From assembly GCA_004028745.1 (NCBI GenBank), contig RAZP01000023.1, positions 1-63,678 of the forward strand: DNA of 63,678 nucleotides, given 5' to 3'. The position numbers and the translations under genes were made by a program. This document shows, piece by piece, positions 51,773-60,189 of this stretch. The stretch's first letter is position 1. Every line of letters starts with the position of its first letter. Source of the stretch: Prosthecochloris sp. GTDB taxonomy: Bacteria > Bacteroidota > Chlorobiia > Chlorobiales > Chlorobiaceae. A model generated the notes under the pieces. It worked only from the letters and a program-made list of their open reading frames with translations, was not told the origin of the DNA and did no database searches.

Positions 51773-53240
51773 GAATGACCAGGCTCTTATACAGGGTTTT
51801 CTGGAAGACACCAGCAATATAAAGACCGGCCATACTCCAGGGGTATATTTTCCCGAGAGCATTGAGGATGTCTCAAAGCTGCTCAGGGGAAGCTCCAGAA
51901 CCGGCACAAGGCTTGTTATTGCCGGAAACGGAACAGGCACGACAGGCGGCAGAATACCGTTCGGCGACTATGTCATAGCCATGGAGAAGCTTAACCGTAT
52001 CGACGAACCTGTTCCATGCGGTGAGAATACCGCGGTCATGACTGTCGGGGCGGGCTCGCTTCTGGAAGATGTTCAGAAGAAAGCCGAAGACAGCGGCTGG
52101 CTTTACCCTCCGGATCCTACCGAACAGCTCTGTTTTATCGGCAGCACAATCGCCAATAATTCTTCAGGCGCCCGTACTTACAAGTATGGCCCGACCAGGA
52201 ACCACATAGCCCGTATTACCGTTGTCCTGCCGTCCGGAGACATACTCGATATTTCAAGAGGAGCATATTGTGCCGGAAATGACGGCATTTTTCGCCTCGA
52301 CCTTCCTTTTGCCGGCAGTATTGCATTCGAGCGTCCCGGCTACCCCCTTCCGCGCACTTCAAAACATAACGCAGGCTATTATTCGTCACGGGACATGGAC
52401 CTCATTGACCTTTTCATCGGCTCCGAAGGAACACTCGGCGTCATTGTTGAAGCCGATCTGATGCTTGTCCCGGTTCCGGAAAAAATCATTTCATGCCTGG
52501 TGTATTTTACAACACTTGAAGACCTTTTTGGCTTTGTTGATAAAGCAAAACACCAAACCGGCGGCATCGACCCGAGAGCTCTTGAATTCTTTGACCGCAA
52601 CTCACTTGATTTTCTCCGTAAGGCTTACCCTGAGATTCCGGCCAAGAGCGCAGGGGCTGTTTTTTTTGAACAGGAGGTTACAGCGCAAACCGAGGACGAG
52701 GTGCTTGAGGCATGGCTCGAACTCATGGAAGCGTCATGTGCCATGACCGACGAATCCTGGGTTGCTCTCGATGTTGACGAACAGAGAGCGATGAAAGCGT
52801 TTCGTCATGAACTACCCGCACAGGTAAATGAGTGGCTGAACAGACAATCGGAAAGCAAGATCAGTACCGATATGGCCGTTCCGGACGCCTCGTTTGCCGA
52901 ACTTTTCCATTTTTACCGTAACACTTGTGAAAAAAACAGGTTCCGCTACATAATTTTCGGCCATATAGGCAACTCACATGTCCACCTGAACATTCTGCCG
53001 TCAAACCATGAAGAGTTCGTGCTGGCAAAAACACTTTATAGGGATTTTGTTGAAAAAGCCCTTGAACTGGGAGGAACGCTTTCAGCGGAACATGGTATAG
53101 GAAAACTGAAAACAGAGTATCTTGCCAGGATGTTCGGCGATGACGGGATCAGAGAAATGGCAAGAATAAAGCAAGCCCTTGACCCCAGCCTCATACTCAA
53201 TATCGGAAACCTGATACCCGAGCACTATTACCAGACATGA
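51762..53240 (+). CDS. GlcD-type FAD-linked oxidase
   Basis: About 492 residues from the ATG at 51762 (MIYKNDQALIQ), whose AGGAG is very close upstream; the frame extends farther into mrdA. The FAD-binding PCMH domain has AGNGTGTTGGRIPFGDYV and IGSTIANNSSGARTYKYGPTRNH, and the C-terminal cap carries FGHIGNSHVHLNILP and SAEHGIGKLK. It is in the glycolate/D-lactate dehydrogenase superfamily. Substrate is unknown. No iron-sulfur partner gene is adjacent. Confidence 0.85.
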   Translation: MIYKNDQALIQGFLEDTSNIKTGHTPGVYFPESIEDVSKLLRGSSRTGTRLVIAGNGTGTTGGRIPFGDYVIAMEKLNRIDEPVPCGENTAVMTVGAGSLLEDVQKKAEDSGWLYPPDPTEQLCFIGSTIANNSSGARTYKYGPTRNHIARITVVLPSGDILDISRGAYCAGNDGIFRLDLPFAGSIAFERPGYPLPRTSKHNAGYYSSRDMDLIDLFIGSEGTLGVIVEADLMLVPVPEKIISCLVYFTTLEDLFGFVDKAKHQTGGIDPRALEFFDRNSLDFLRKAYPEIPAKSAGAVFFEQEVTAQTEDEVLEAWLELMEASCAMTDESWVALDVDEQRAMKAFRHELPAQVNEWLNRQSESKISTDMAVPDASFAELFHFYRNTCEKNRFRYIIFGHIGNSHVHLNILPSNHEEFVLAKTLYRDFVEKALELGGTLSAEHGIGKLKTEYLARMFGDDGIREMARIKQALDPSLILNIGNLIPEHYYQT

Positions 53241-53271
53241 AGGCATCTCAATAAAGGTTCAATTTCAAAAC

Positions 53272-53745
53272 GTGGGAAAAGAAAAGAACAAACAGCAATA
53301 CGTAACAACGATACTGAACCGCAAGGCCCGACACGAGTATTTCATACTCGATACGATGGTTGCAGGCATTGAGCTTAAAGGAAGCGAGGTCAAGTCCGTC
53401 CGCCTTGGAAGAACCAGTCTTAACGAAAGTTACGCAACCGTTCACAGGGGCGAAGTATGGCTTGAAAACATGCAGATATCAGCATATGAACATAACCACA
53501 ATGAACAACTCGAGCCTAAAAGAAGCCGTAAACTTTTGCTGAAACGCAACGAAATCCAAAAGCTCCAACTGAAGCTTCAACAAAAAGGTTTGACATTGAT
53601 CCCGCTAAAAGCTTTTTTTAACAACCGTGGGGTTTTGAAAATAGAACTGGGGCTTGCAAAAGGGAAAAAATTGCATGACAAACGGGAGAGCATAAAATCA
53701 AGGGATACCGAACGTCAGCTGCACAGGCTGAAACAGCAATACTGA
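53272..53745 (+). CDS. smpB: SsrA-binding protein
   Basis: 157 residues. RKARHEYFILDTMVAGIELK, GSEVKSVRLGRTSLNESY and the basic tail (KGKKLHDKRES) are SmpB hallmarks. It carries tmRNA to stalled ribosomes for trans-translation. Start is GTG at 53272. No ssrA is recognisable nearby. Confidence 0.97.
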   Translation: MGKEKNKQQYVTTILNRKARHEYFILDTMVAGIELKGSEVKSVRLGRTSLNESYATVHRGEVWLENMQISAYEHNHNEQLEPKRSRKLLLKRNEIQKLQLKLQQKGLTLIPLKAFFNNRGVLKIELGLAKGKKLHDKRESIKSRDTERQLHRLKQQY

Positions 53746-53801
53746 TTCACGGAGAGCCTCCCGTCAAAGCAACAAGTGACCAGTCGAATTCAAAAGCGTA
53801 G

Positions 53802-53977
53802 GAGGCTGTCTCAAAAGCACTGCTTCACGATTATCGGTCGCCATGCATAAGTTTCCGGCAGAAAGTCATGCCGCACTTGATGCGGCATCCATGCCAAGAA
53901 AGGCAAAAGATGGATCCCCGGGTCAAGCCCGAGGATGACTACATAAAGACAAATTGCAGGACTAATGAGACAGCCTC
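53802..53977. repeat. GAGGCTGTCTCA-ended palindromic element upstream of tyrS
   Basis: 176 bp with ends GAGGCTGTCTCA and TGAGACAGCCTC. The interior contains GGATCCCCGGGTCAAGCCCG AGGATGAC, a motif I know as a widespread bacterial intergenic palindrome, and GTCATGCCGCACTTGATGCG. A CCCGACATGTCGGG palindrome (53984-53997) and a CGATTACGAGTACCGCTTCG module (54022-54053) follow. No gene in 53746-54136. Confidence 0.75.
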
Positions 53978-54136
53978 GGCGATCCCGACATGTCGGGAGG
54001 TTCTCACAACTACTATTCTTTTCGATTACGAGTACCGCTTCGCTGAGTACGAATACAACCATTGCATACTGATTTTTATCATTATTTTTCAGGCCAATGT
54101 AAAACTGTCAACTCAGACAAAAGAACGATTTCACCC

Positions 54137-55357
54137 ATGAGTTTTCCACCAGTCAAAGAACAGCTTGATCTTATAAGCAGCAACACCGTTGAAGTTATCA
54201 GTGAAGAAGAACTCGAGCAGAAACTTACCAGAAGCTTTGAAACACAGAAGCCGCTGAAAGTAAAGCTCGGTGCCGACCCTTCCAGACCCGACCTGCACCT
54301 CGGTCACTCCGTCGTGCTGAGAAAGCTCAGGGAATTTCAGGACCTTGGTCACGAAGCCACCCTTATTATCGGGGATTTTACAGCCATGATTGGCGATCCA
54401 TCAGGCAAAAGCAAAACAAGGCCCCAGCTTTCAGCCGAAGAAGCAAGACAAAACGGCCAGACCTATTTCGAGCAGGCCTCAATAATCCTCGACCGGGCAA
54501 AAACAACCATATGCTATAATTCCGAGTGGTTGGGACGCATGACATTTGACGATGTCATACGCCTTTCAAGCCACTATACGGTAGCAAGAATGCTCGAAAG
54601 AGACGACTTTGAAAAACGCTACCGGTCGCGTGAACCGATCTCTATACATGAATTCCTATACCCTCTTGCCCAAGGGATGGACTCGGTACATCTGCGCAAT
54701 GACATCGAACTGGGCGGAACCGATCAGAAATTCAATCTGCTTGTCGGGAGAGACCTTCAACGGGAATACGGCATAAAGCCTCAGGTATGCATCACCATGC
54801 CCCTGCTTGCCGGCACTTTCGGGGAGGAAAAAATGTCCAAATCCCTCGGCAATGCCATAGCGTTTAACGACCCACCGGAAGATATTTACGGAAAAATCCT
54901 GTCCATTCCTGATGAGCTGATCGAGACCTATTTCACGCTGCTTCTTCCCCGGCCCAAACAGTCTATTGAGCTTTTCCGGGAGATTATCGGTCAGAACCCG
55001 AGAGAAGCAAAAAGAACACTGGCAAAAGAAATCGTTTCATTGTACCATACCGAGGAGCTTGCTGGAAAGGCCGAGGAACATTTCGACAGGGTCTTCGTTC
55101 ACAAAAAAGCACCGCGAAATATCGAAGAGTTTGCATTTGCAGCACATTCCATACCTCTGGTAGAACTGCTGGTAAAGCTTAATGCCGCCCCCTCAAAAAG
55201 TGAAGCCAGGAGACTCATAAGCCAGAACGCTGTCCAGATCGATGATAGGAAAATCAGTGACATCAACTTTGAGATCCCGCTGACGGACAAACCGAAAGTC
55301 GTGAAAGCAGGGAAACGAAAATTTTTCAAGGTCGTCATAAAAAATGATTTCGAATAA
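54137..55357 (+). CDS. tyrS: Tyrosyl-tRNA synthetase
   Basis: About 406 residues from the ATG (MSFPPVKEQLDL); 25 more codons are open upstream. Class I signatures are PDLHLGHS (HIGH) and KMSKS in EEKMSKSLGNAI; the C-terminal S4 RNA-binding domain is ~335-400 (LNAAPSKSEARRLISQNAV). Tyrosine-binding IGDFTAMIGDPSGK is intact. It charges tRNA-Tyr. No T-box-like leader is seen upstream; the region is repeat. Confidence 0.96.
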   Translation: MSFPPVKEQLDLISSNTVEVISEEELEQKLTRSFETQKPLKVKLGADPSRPDLHLGHSVVLRKLREFQDLGHEATLIIGDFTAMIGDPSGKSKTRPQLSAEEARQNGQTYFEQASIILDRAKTTICYNSEWLGRMTFDDVIRLSSHYTVARMLERDDFEKRYRSREPISIHEFLYPLAQGMDSVHLRNDIELGGTDQKFNLLVGRDLQREYGIKPQVCITMPLLAGTFGEEKMSKSLGNAIAFNDPPEDIYGKILSIPDELIETYFTLLLPRPKQSIELFREIIGQNPREAKRTLAKEIVSLYHTEELAGKAEEHFDRVFVHKKAPRNIEEFAFAAHSIPLVELLVKLNAAPSKSEARRLISQNAVQIDDRKISDINFEIPLTDKPKVVKAGKRKFFKVVIKNDFE

Positions 55358-55424
55358 TCCGGCTTTTTCCTATAATTGCTGAATTTTACAGCAATATCCA
55401 TAAACCTATCCGGAGAACACGGAG

Positions 55425-55970
55425 TTGTCATTTGTACCTGAAAAAGTATTTTTCACCAAAGGTGTAGGAAGACACAAAGAATATCTCTCCTCTTTTGAGC
55501 TTGCTTTGAGAGACGCAAAGATCGAAAAATGCAATCTTGTCACCGTATCAAGCATATTTCCCCCCAAATGCAAACGTTTAAATGTCGAAGAGGGGCTGAA
55601 ACTGCTCTCTCCCGGTGAAATTACCTTTGCTGTCATGGCAAGAAATTCCACGAACGAGCATGGACGCCTCATTGCTTCATCGATCGGCGTCGCTCTGCCT
55701 GCGGATGAATCCCTTTATGGCTACTTGTCGGAACATCATCCTTACGGTCAAACCTCCGAACAGTCGGGGGAATATGCAGAAGACCTTGCAGCAACAATGC
55801 TGGCAACCACACTCGGCATTGAATTCGACCCAAACAAGGACTGGGATGAACGGGAAGGTATTTACAAAATGAGCGGCAAAATCATCAATTCATTCAATAT
55901 CACGCAATCCGCCGAAGGCGAAAACGGACTATGGACAACCGTTATTGCCTGTGCGGTACTGCTGCCTTGA
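55425..55970 (+). CDS. Pyruvoyl-dependent arginine decarboxylase
   Basis: 181 residues. Self-cleavage site VSSIFPP (Ser-Ser, which forms the pyruvoyl group) follows NLVTV; GRLIASSIGVALP and the C-terminal TVIACAVLLP strand complete the fold. It makes agmatine from arginine, the first step to polyamines. The start is TTG with CGGAGAACACGGAG upstream. A hairpin lies just after its stop. Confidence 0.9.
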   Translation: MSFVPEKVFFTKGVGRHKEYLSSFELALRDAKIEKCNLVTVSSIFPPKCKRLNVEEGLKLLSPGEITFAVMARNSTNEHGRLIASSIGVALPADESLYGYLSEHHPYGQTSEQSGEYAEDLAATMLATTLGIEFDPNKDWDEREGIYKMSGKIINSFNITQSAEGENGLWTTVIACAVLLP

Positions 55971-55992
55971 TAACCGTAGCACCACAGAACCT

Positions 55993-56014
55993 AAGCCGCC
56001 GGAACGGCGGTTTA
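55993..56014 (+). terminator. Hairpin at the end of the arginine decarboxylase gene
   Basis: CCGCCG-GAA-CGGCGG (55996-56010) with flanking AAG/TTT and a T-rich tail. It lies within the last 25 bases before the dedA ATG, so it may end transcription partly or mask the dedA ribosome site. Confidence 0.6.
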
Positions 56015-56019
56015 TTGTT

Positions 56020-56616
56020 ATGCAACACATTCAAACACTTGACGAACTGATCATCTGGGGTGGCTACGCCCTGCTCTTTGCGATTGTCTTCGCTGAAACA
56101 GGCCTTTTCGCAGGCTTTTTTCTGCCTGGTGATTCTTTGCTGATCACCGCAGGACTTATTGCCGCATCCGGCGAGCTTGAGCTCCCCCTGGTGATCGCCA
56201 CGCTTTCATTCGGCGCCATCATGGGCGATTCAACCGGCTATTTCATCGGGGCTCAGCTTCAGCGAGCTTTCTTGCGAAAAAAGGAAACCCTTTTTTTCCG
56301 CAAGGAGCACCTGGAAAAAACAGAGCGATTCTATGAAAAGCACGGCTCGAAAGCGGTTTTTCTTGCCCGTTTTGTTCCTGTGGTAAGAAGTTTCGCAGCA
56401 ACACTTGCAGGTGTTGCAAAGATGCCCTATCCGGTTTTTCTTTTTTACAGCGTATCCGGCTCGATAGTCTGGGTTCTCTGCTTTACATCAATAGGCTATT
56501 TTCTGGCAGCCCTGTTCCCTGATCTGGTTGATTTTGTACATTATATTATTTTGGCAGGCATAATTATCATCATTGCCAATTCCCTGAAGTATCTCAGGAA
56601 AAACACAAAAGCCTGA
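56020..56616 (+). CDS. DedA-family membrane protein (candidate undecaprenyl-phosphate translocase)
   Basis: 198 residues from the ATG at 56020 (MQHIQTLDELI). Family landmarks are FAETGLFAGFFLPGDSLL, GDSTGYFIG, KHGSKAVFLARFVPVVRSFA (the arginines are essential in studied homologues) and GYFLAALFP. DedA proteins include UptA, shown to return undecaprenyl phosphate across the membrane. Here it is followed at 25 bases by a DUF368 gene, another family with the same activity. Confidence 0.9.
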   Translation: MQHIQTLDELIIWGGYALLFAIVFAETGLFAGFFLPGDSLLITAGLIAASGELELPLVIATLSFGAIMGDSTGYFIGAQLQRAFLRKKETLFFRKEHLEKTERFYEKHGSKAVFLARFVPVVRSFAATLAGVAKMPYPVFLFYSVSGSIVWVLCFTSIGYFLAALFPDLVDFVHYIILAGIIIIIANSLKYLRKNTKA

Positions 56617-56641
56617 ACCGAACCCGGACACGTTCAAAACA

Positions 56642-57595
56642 ATGCTCGCAAGAATTGTACACTATCTCCCCGTTACATTCAGAGGCATCCTCATGGGAGC
56701 TGCTGATGTCATTCCCGGCGTATCCGGAGGAACCATCGCGTTTATCACAGGAATCTATGAAACCCTCATAGCCTCCCTGAAGTCGATAAACAGTTATGCG
56801 CTGAAAAAACTCTTCCGTTTCGAATTTTACTCTTTCTGGAAAACGATCAACGGCAGCTTTCTTGCAAGCCTCCTTGTGGGAATTGTTTTCAGTATCGTCA
56901 CGCTCTCCGGCACCATCGTCTTTCTTCTGGAACACCACACTCTTCTGGTTCTGGCCTTTTTCTTTGGTTTGATTGCCGCTTCGGCAGTTATCATCGCAAG
57001 AAGAATACAGTCACATTCCATTTCGGTGTATGCGGCAGGTCTGGCTGGGGCCCTGAGTGCATTTCTGGTTACAAGCCTCAGCCCTGTCACAACCCCTGAA
57101 ACAGAATGGTTCATCTTTCTGTCAGGTGCACTGGCTATTTGCGCGATGATCCTTCCGGGAATATCAGGAAGCTTCATACTTCTGCTGCTTGGAAAGTACT
57201 CTTTTATTCTTGGGTCCATTAAAGAACTCAACTTTACCGTCATTGTCATTTTCTGTGCAGGATGCATTGCCGGGCTGCTTGGATTTGTCAGGATTCTCTC
57301 AAAACTTCTGCGGTACCTCCATGACCATACAATGATGTTTCTTGCCGGTGTCATGATCGGCTCGCTGACCAAAGTATGGCCCTGGAAAGCACCCGTGACG
57401 AATACAATGCCTGACGAAAAAAAAGCGATGCTTTTCTCGGCAAACATCACGCCTGAAACCTATCTGCAGACAACAGGATCGGACCCTCTGGTTATTTCCG
57501 CACTGATTCTGATGGCAGCGGGGCTGCTTCTTGTGTTTACCCTGGAATACATTTCAGCGAAAACACACAACAGCCTTAAGGAGTATTCATCGTAA
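56642..57595 (+). CDS. DUF368 membrane protein (candidate undecaprenyl-phosphate translocase)
   Basis: 317 residues with about nine membrane segments. The family signature GAADVIPGVSGGTIAFITGIYE is near the N-terminus and a second PGISGSFILLLLGKY repeat lies at ~170-190. DUF368 proteins (PopT group) were found to recycle undecaprenyl phosphate in several bacteria. Adjacent to dedA in one transcription unit, it would supply carrier lipid for peptidoglycan and the ArnT-type cassette; role in this organism is inferred. Confidence 0.88.
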   Translation: MLARIVHYLPVTFRGILMGAADVIPGVSGGTIAFITGIYETLIASLKSINSYALKKLFRFEFYSFWKTINGSFLASLLVGIVFSIVTLSGTIVFLLEHHTLLVLAFFFGLIAASAVIIARRIQSHSISVYAAGLAGALSAFLVTSLSPVTTPETEWFIFLSGALAICAMILPGISGSFILLLLGKYSFILGSIKELNFTVIVIFCAGCIAGLLGFVRILSKLLRYLHDHTMMFLAGVMIGSLTKVWPWKAPVTNTMPDEKKAMLFSANITPETYLQTTGSDPLVISALILMAAGLLLVFTLEYISAKTHNSLKEYSS

Positions 57596-57614
57596 CAAAT
57601 CCTCATAAGCATAT

Positions 57615-59210
57615 ATGAAAGAAGAAATCAAAACCGATGTACTGGTCATCGGCAGTGGCATCGGGGGATTATATTTTGCTCTGCATATCGCTGATCATGC
57701 AAAAGTAACCATCATCACAAAAAAAGAAAGCTGTGCATCCAATACAAACTGGGCCCAAGGAGGCATTGCAGCGACTGTTGGGGAAAACGACAGCTCTGAA
57801 CTCCATATAGAAGATACGCTCGGCGCCGGCGCAGGGCTGTGTAACCGCGAAATGGTTTCCCTCATGGTCAGGGAAGGCCCGCAGCATATCAGAAAATTGA
57901 TCGAGCTGGGCGTAGATTTCACGACAACAAACGACGATCACCTTGATCTCGGCCGTGAAGGGGGACACTCCAGAAAAAGAATTGTCCACGCAAAGGACCT
58001 TACCGGCCAAGAAGTCGAGCAGGCGCTCCTCGACAAGGTCAACAACCATCCGAATATCACACTGCTTGAGCACCATTTCGCCATTGAGCTGCTGACTGAG
58101 CACCATCTTCGCATCAAAACAAACGACATCACCTGTTATGGTGCTTACGCACTCGACTCAAAAAACAGGAAACTGAAAAAAATTCTCGCAAAAATCACCA
58201 TGGTTGCTTCCGGAGGGCTCGGGCAGGTCTACCTGCATACGACAAACCCGCCCATTGCAACAGGAGACGGTATTGCAATGGCTTACCGTGCGGGAGCGGT
58301 CATCGCAAACATGGAGTTCATTCAGTTTCATCCCACTTCGCTTTATCATCCCAAAGCAAAATCATTCCTCATTTCGGAGGCGGTACGCGGTTTCGGCGGG
58401 GTACTGAAACTAAAGAACGGCCAGGAGTTCATGCACAAGTATGATAAACGGGAAAACCTGGCGCCAAGGGACATTGTGGCACGCGCAATTGACTCCGAAA
58501 TGAAAAAAACAGGCGATGAATGTGTGTTCCTTGATGTCACCCACCTTGACCCTCAGAAAACCATCGAGCATTTCCCCAATATCTATGAAACCTGCCTTCA
58601 GTATGGGATCGATATGACAAAAGAGATGACCCCGGTTGTGCCAGCCGCACATTACTCCTGTGGGGGGATTAAAACAGATTCATTAGGAAAAACAAGCATC
58701 AGCCGCCTTTACGCCTGTGGGGAAACCTGCTGTACGGGAGTTCATGGAGCAAACAGGCTTGCAAGTAACTCACTGCTTGAGGCACTTGTCTTCGCTCACC
58801 GGGCCTACACCGAGATCAGGGAAACCGTTCAGACACTCCGAAACAACACACCTTTCCCCGACTGGGATGACAGCGGAACAGTAAACCCGGAAGAGTGGAT
58901 TCTTGTTTCTCACAACAAAAGAGAAGCCCAGCAGGTCATGAGTGATTACGTCGGAATTGTACGCAGTGACCTGAGACTTCAAAGGGCCAAACGGAGAATC
59001 GAGTTCCTCAAGGAGGAAACCGAGGAATACTACAAAAAAACAAAGATTACAACCCAGATTCTGGAGCTTCGCAACATCATCAAAGTAGCGAACCTGATTA
59101 TAGACGGCGCCATTATGCGAAGGGAATCGAGAGGCCTGCACTATACGACCGACTACCCGCAAACAGATGACAAACATTTTCTTATAGACACGGAACAAAG
59201 GTCGTTCTAA
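57615..59210 (+). CDS. nadB: L-aspartate oxidase
   Basis: 531 residues. FAD-binding GSGIGGLYFALHIAD, the TNWAQGGIAATVG segment, and catalytic HPTSLYHP, GYRF/GGV and SCGGIKTD regions identify NadB of the succinate dehydrogenase family. It oxidises aspartate to iminoaspartate for NadA. It follows DUF368 by 20 bases. nadE lies convergent 140 bases downstream. Confidence 0.95.
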   Translation: MKEEIKTDVLVIGSGIGGLYFALHIADHAKVTIITKKESCASNTNWAQGGIAATVGENDSSELHIEDTLGAGAGLCNREMVSLMVREGPQHIRKLIELGVDFTTTNDDHLDLGREGGHSRKRIVHAKDLTGQEVEQALLDKVNNHPNITLLEHHFAIELLTEHHLRIKTNDITCYGAYALDSKNRKLKKILAKITMVASGGLGQVYLHTTNPPIATGDGIAMAYRAGAVIANMEFIQFHPTSLYHPKAKSFLISEAVRGFGGVLKLKNGQEFMHKYDKRENLAPRDIVARAIDSEMKKTGDECVFLDVTHLDPQKTIEHFPNIYETCLQYGIDMTKEMTPVVPAAHYSCGGIKTDSLGKTSISRLYACGETCCTGVHGANRLASNSLLEALVFAHRAYTEIRETVQTLRNNTPFPDWDDSGTVNPEEWILVSHNKREAQQVMSDYVGIVRSDLRLQRAKRRIEFLKEETEEYYKKTKITTQILELRNIIKVANLIIDGAIMRRESRGLHYTTDYPQTDDKHFLIDTEQRSF

Positions 59211-59227
59211 AAAAACAACTGTTGATT

Positions 59228-59345
59228 TGTAAGGGCGAAAAATCTTTCGCCCCTACAGTGTCTGCACGGTTTCAGGCACCGATACCAAATCCTACAACAA
59301 CTGAAAACCAACTTGTCACTCGTTACTCGTCACTGAGCGAAGCGA
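59228..59345. repeat. GTAGGGGCG palindrome and heptamer tract between nadB and nadE
   Basis: 59228-59257 is TGTAAGGGCGAAAAATCTTT followed by CGCCCCTACA, a near-perfect palindrome like that at 41633. 59311-59345 has CTTGTCACTCGTTACTCGTC heptamers running into GAGCGAAGCG. They lie between convergent genes and may act in termination. Confidence 0.75.
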
Positions 59346-59349
59346 CTTC

Positions 59350-60183
59350 TTATTTAACCTCCTGCCAGTCCCTGGCATAACGGAAATCTATGCCGGGAGT
59401 ACGGGCGGAGACCTTGGCGATCACCGGCATCATTCTCTTGTACTGATTCCTCACCACCATTTTCCTGACTTTATCATAAAACACCTCATCGATACCTTCC
59501 TGAATAATTGCATCCCTGCCCATTCGCCTTTCAAGCATCAAGTAAAGCAGCAAGTCAACTTCCTCGTAACCGAACCCGAGATCTTCCTCATCGCTTTGTC
59601 CTTCCCAGAGATCCGCGGAGGGAGTTTTGGATACTATTTCCTCAGGTAACTGCAGGTGTCTGGCAAGCCCCCATATCTGAGTCTTGTAAAGATCGCCTAT
59701 CGGATTGACCGCCGAGGCCATATCGCCAAACAAAGTCCCATAACCAAGCAGCAGCTCTGTTTTATTGCTCGTACCAATAACCAGCCGGCTGTCCCTTGCC
59801 GAAATGTCATAGAGATACAGCATCCTTGTCCTGGCCATGACATTTCCCATACGCAGCCTTCCCGCTTCAGGCATTCCTTCGAAAAAAGCGTCAACCACAC
59901 CTGAAATCTCAACCTCTTCCGACAGAACTCCTGTTTTTTCAACCATCATCCGAGCATGCCTTACACTTTCAGGGCTGCTTGTCCTGTAGGGCATCAGCAC
60001 CGTAAGAACATTTTCAGGTCCAAGAGCTCTTGCTGCAAGCTCGCAAACAACCGCGGAATCAATCCCTCCGGAAAGCCCAAGCACTGCTGATTGAAACCCG
60101 ACTTTACTTATCTCGTTACGGATAAAAGCAAGCAAGATATCCTCAACCAAAACGTAATTAAGATGCAGGCACTGTGGATTCAT
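59350..60183 (-). CDS. nadE: NH3-dependent NAD+ synthetase
   Basis: 277 residues. The ATP pyrophosphatase P-loop LGLSGGIDSAVV and IGTSNKTELLLGYGT, GDLYKTQIW and KTPSADLWEGQSDEEDLG are NadE signatures. No glutaminase domain is fused, so it uses ammonia. It converts deamido-NAD to NAD. With nadA and nadB in the same window, three of the de novo genes are present; nadC and nadD are not. Confidence 0.95.
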   Translation of the reverse strand: MNPQCLHLNYVLVEDILLAFIRNEISKVGFQSAVLGLSGGIDSAVVCELAARALGPENVLTVLMPYRTSSPESVRHARMMVEKTGVLSEEVEISGVVDAFFEGMPEAGRLRMGNVMARTRMLYLYDISARDSRLVIGTSNKTELLLGYGTLFGDMASAVNPIGDLYKTQIWGLARHLQLPEEIVSKTPSADLWEGQSDEEDLGFGYEEVDLLLYLMLERRMGRDAIIQEGIDEVFYDKVRKMVVRNQYKRMMPVIAKVSARTPGIDFRYARDWQEVK

Positions 60184-60189
60184 GGCAAT

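Noticed and set aside
54062..54136. Upstream TTG start for tyrS
   Set aside because: The 25 extra residues are encoded by spacer repeat and the family start fits MSFPPVKEQL.
53868..54140. 90-codon open frame upstream of tyrS
   Set aside because: It lies wholly within palindromic and GATTAC-type repeats, lacks a ribosome site and matches no protein family known to me.
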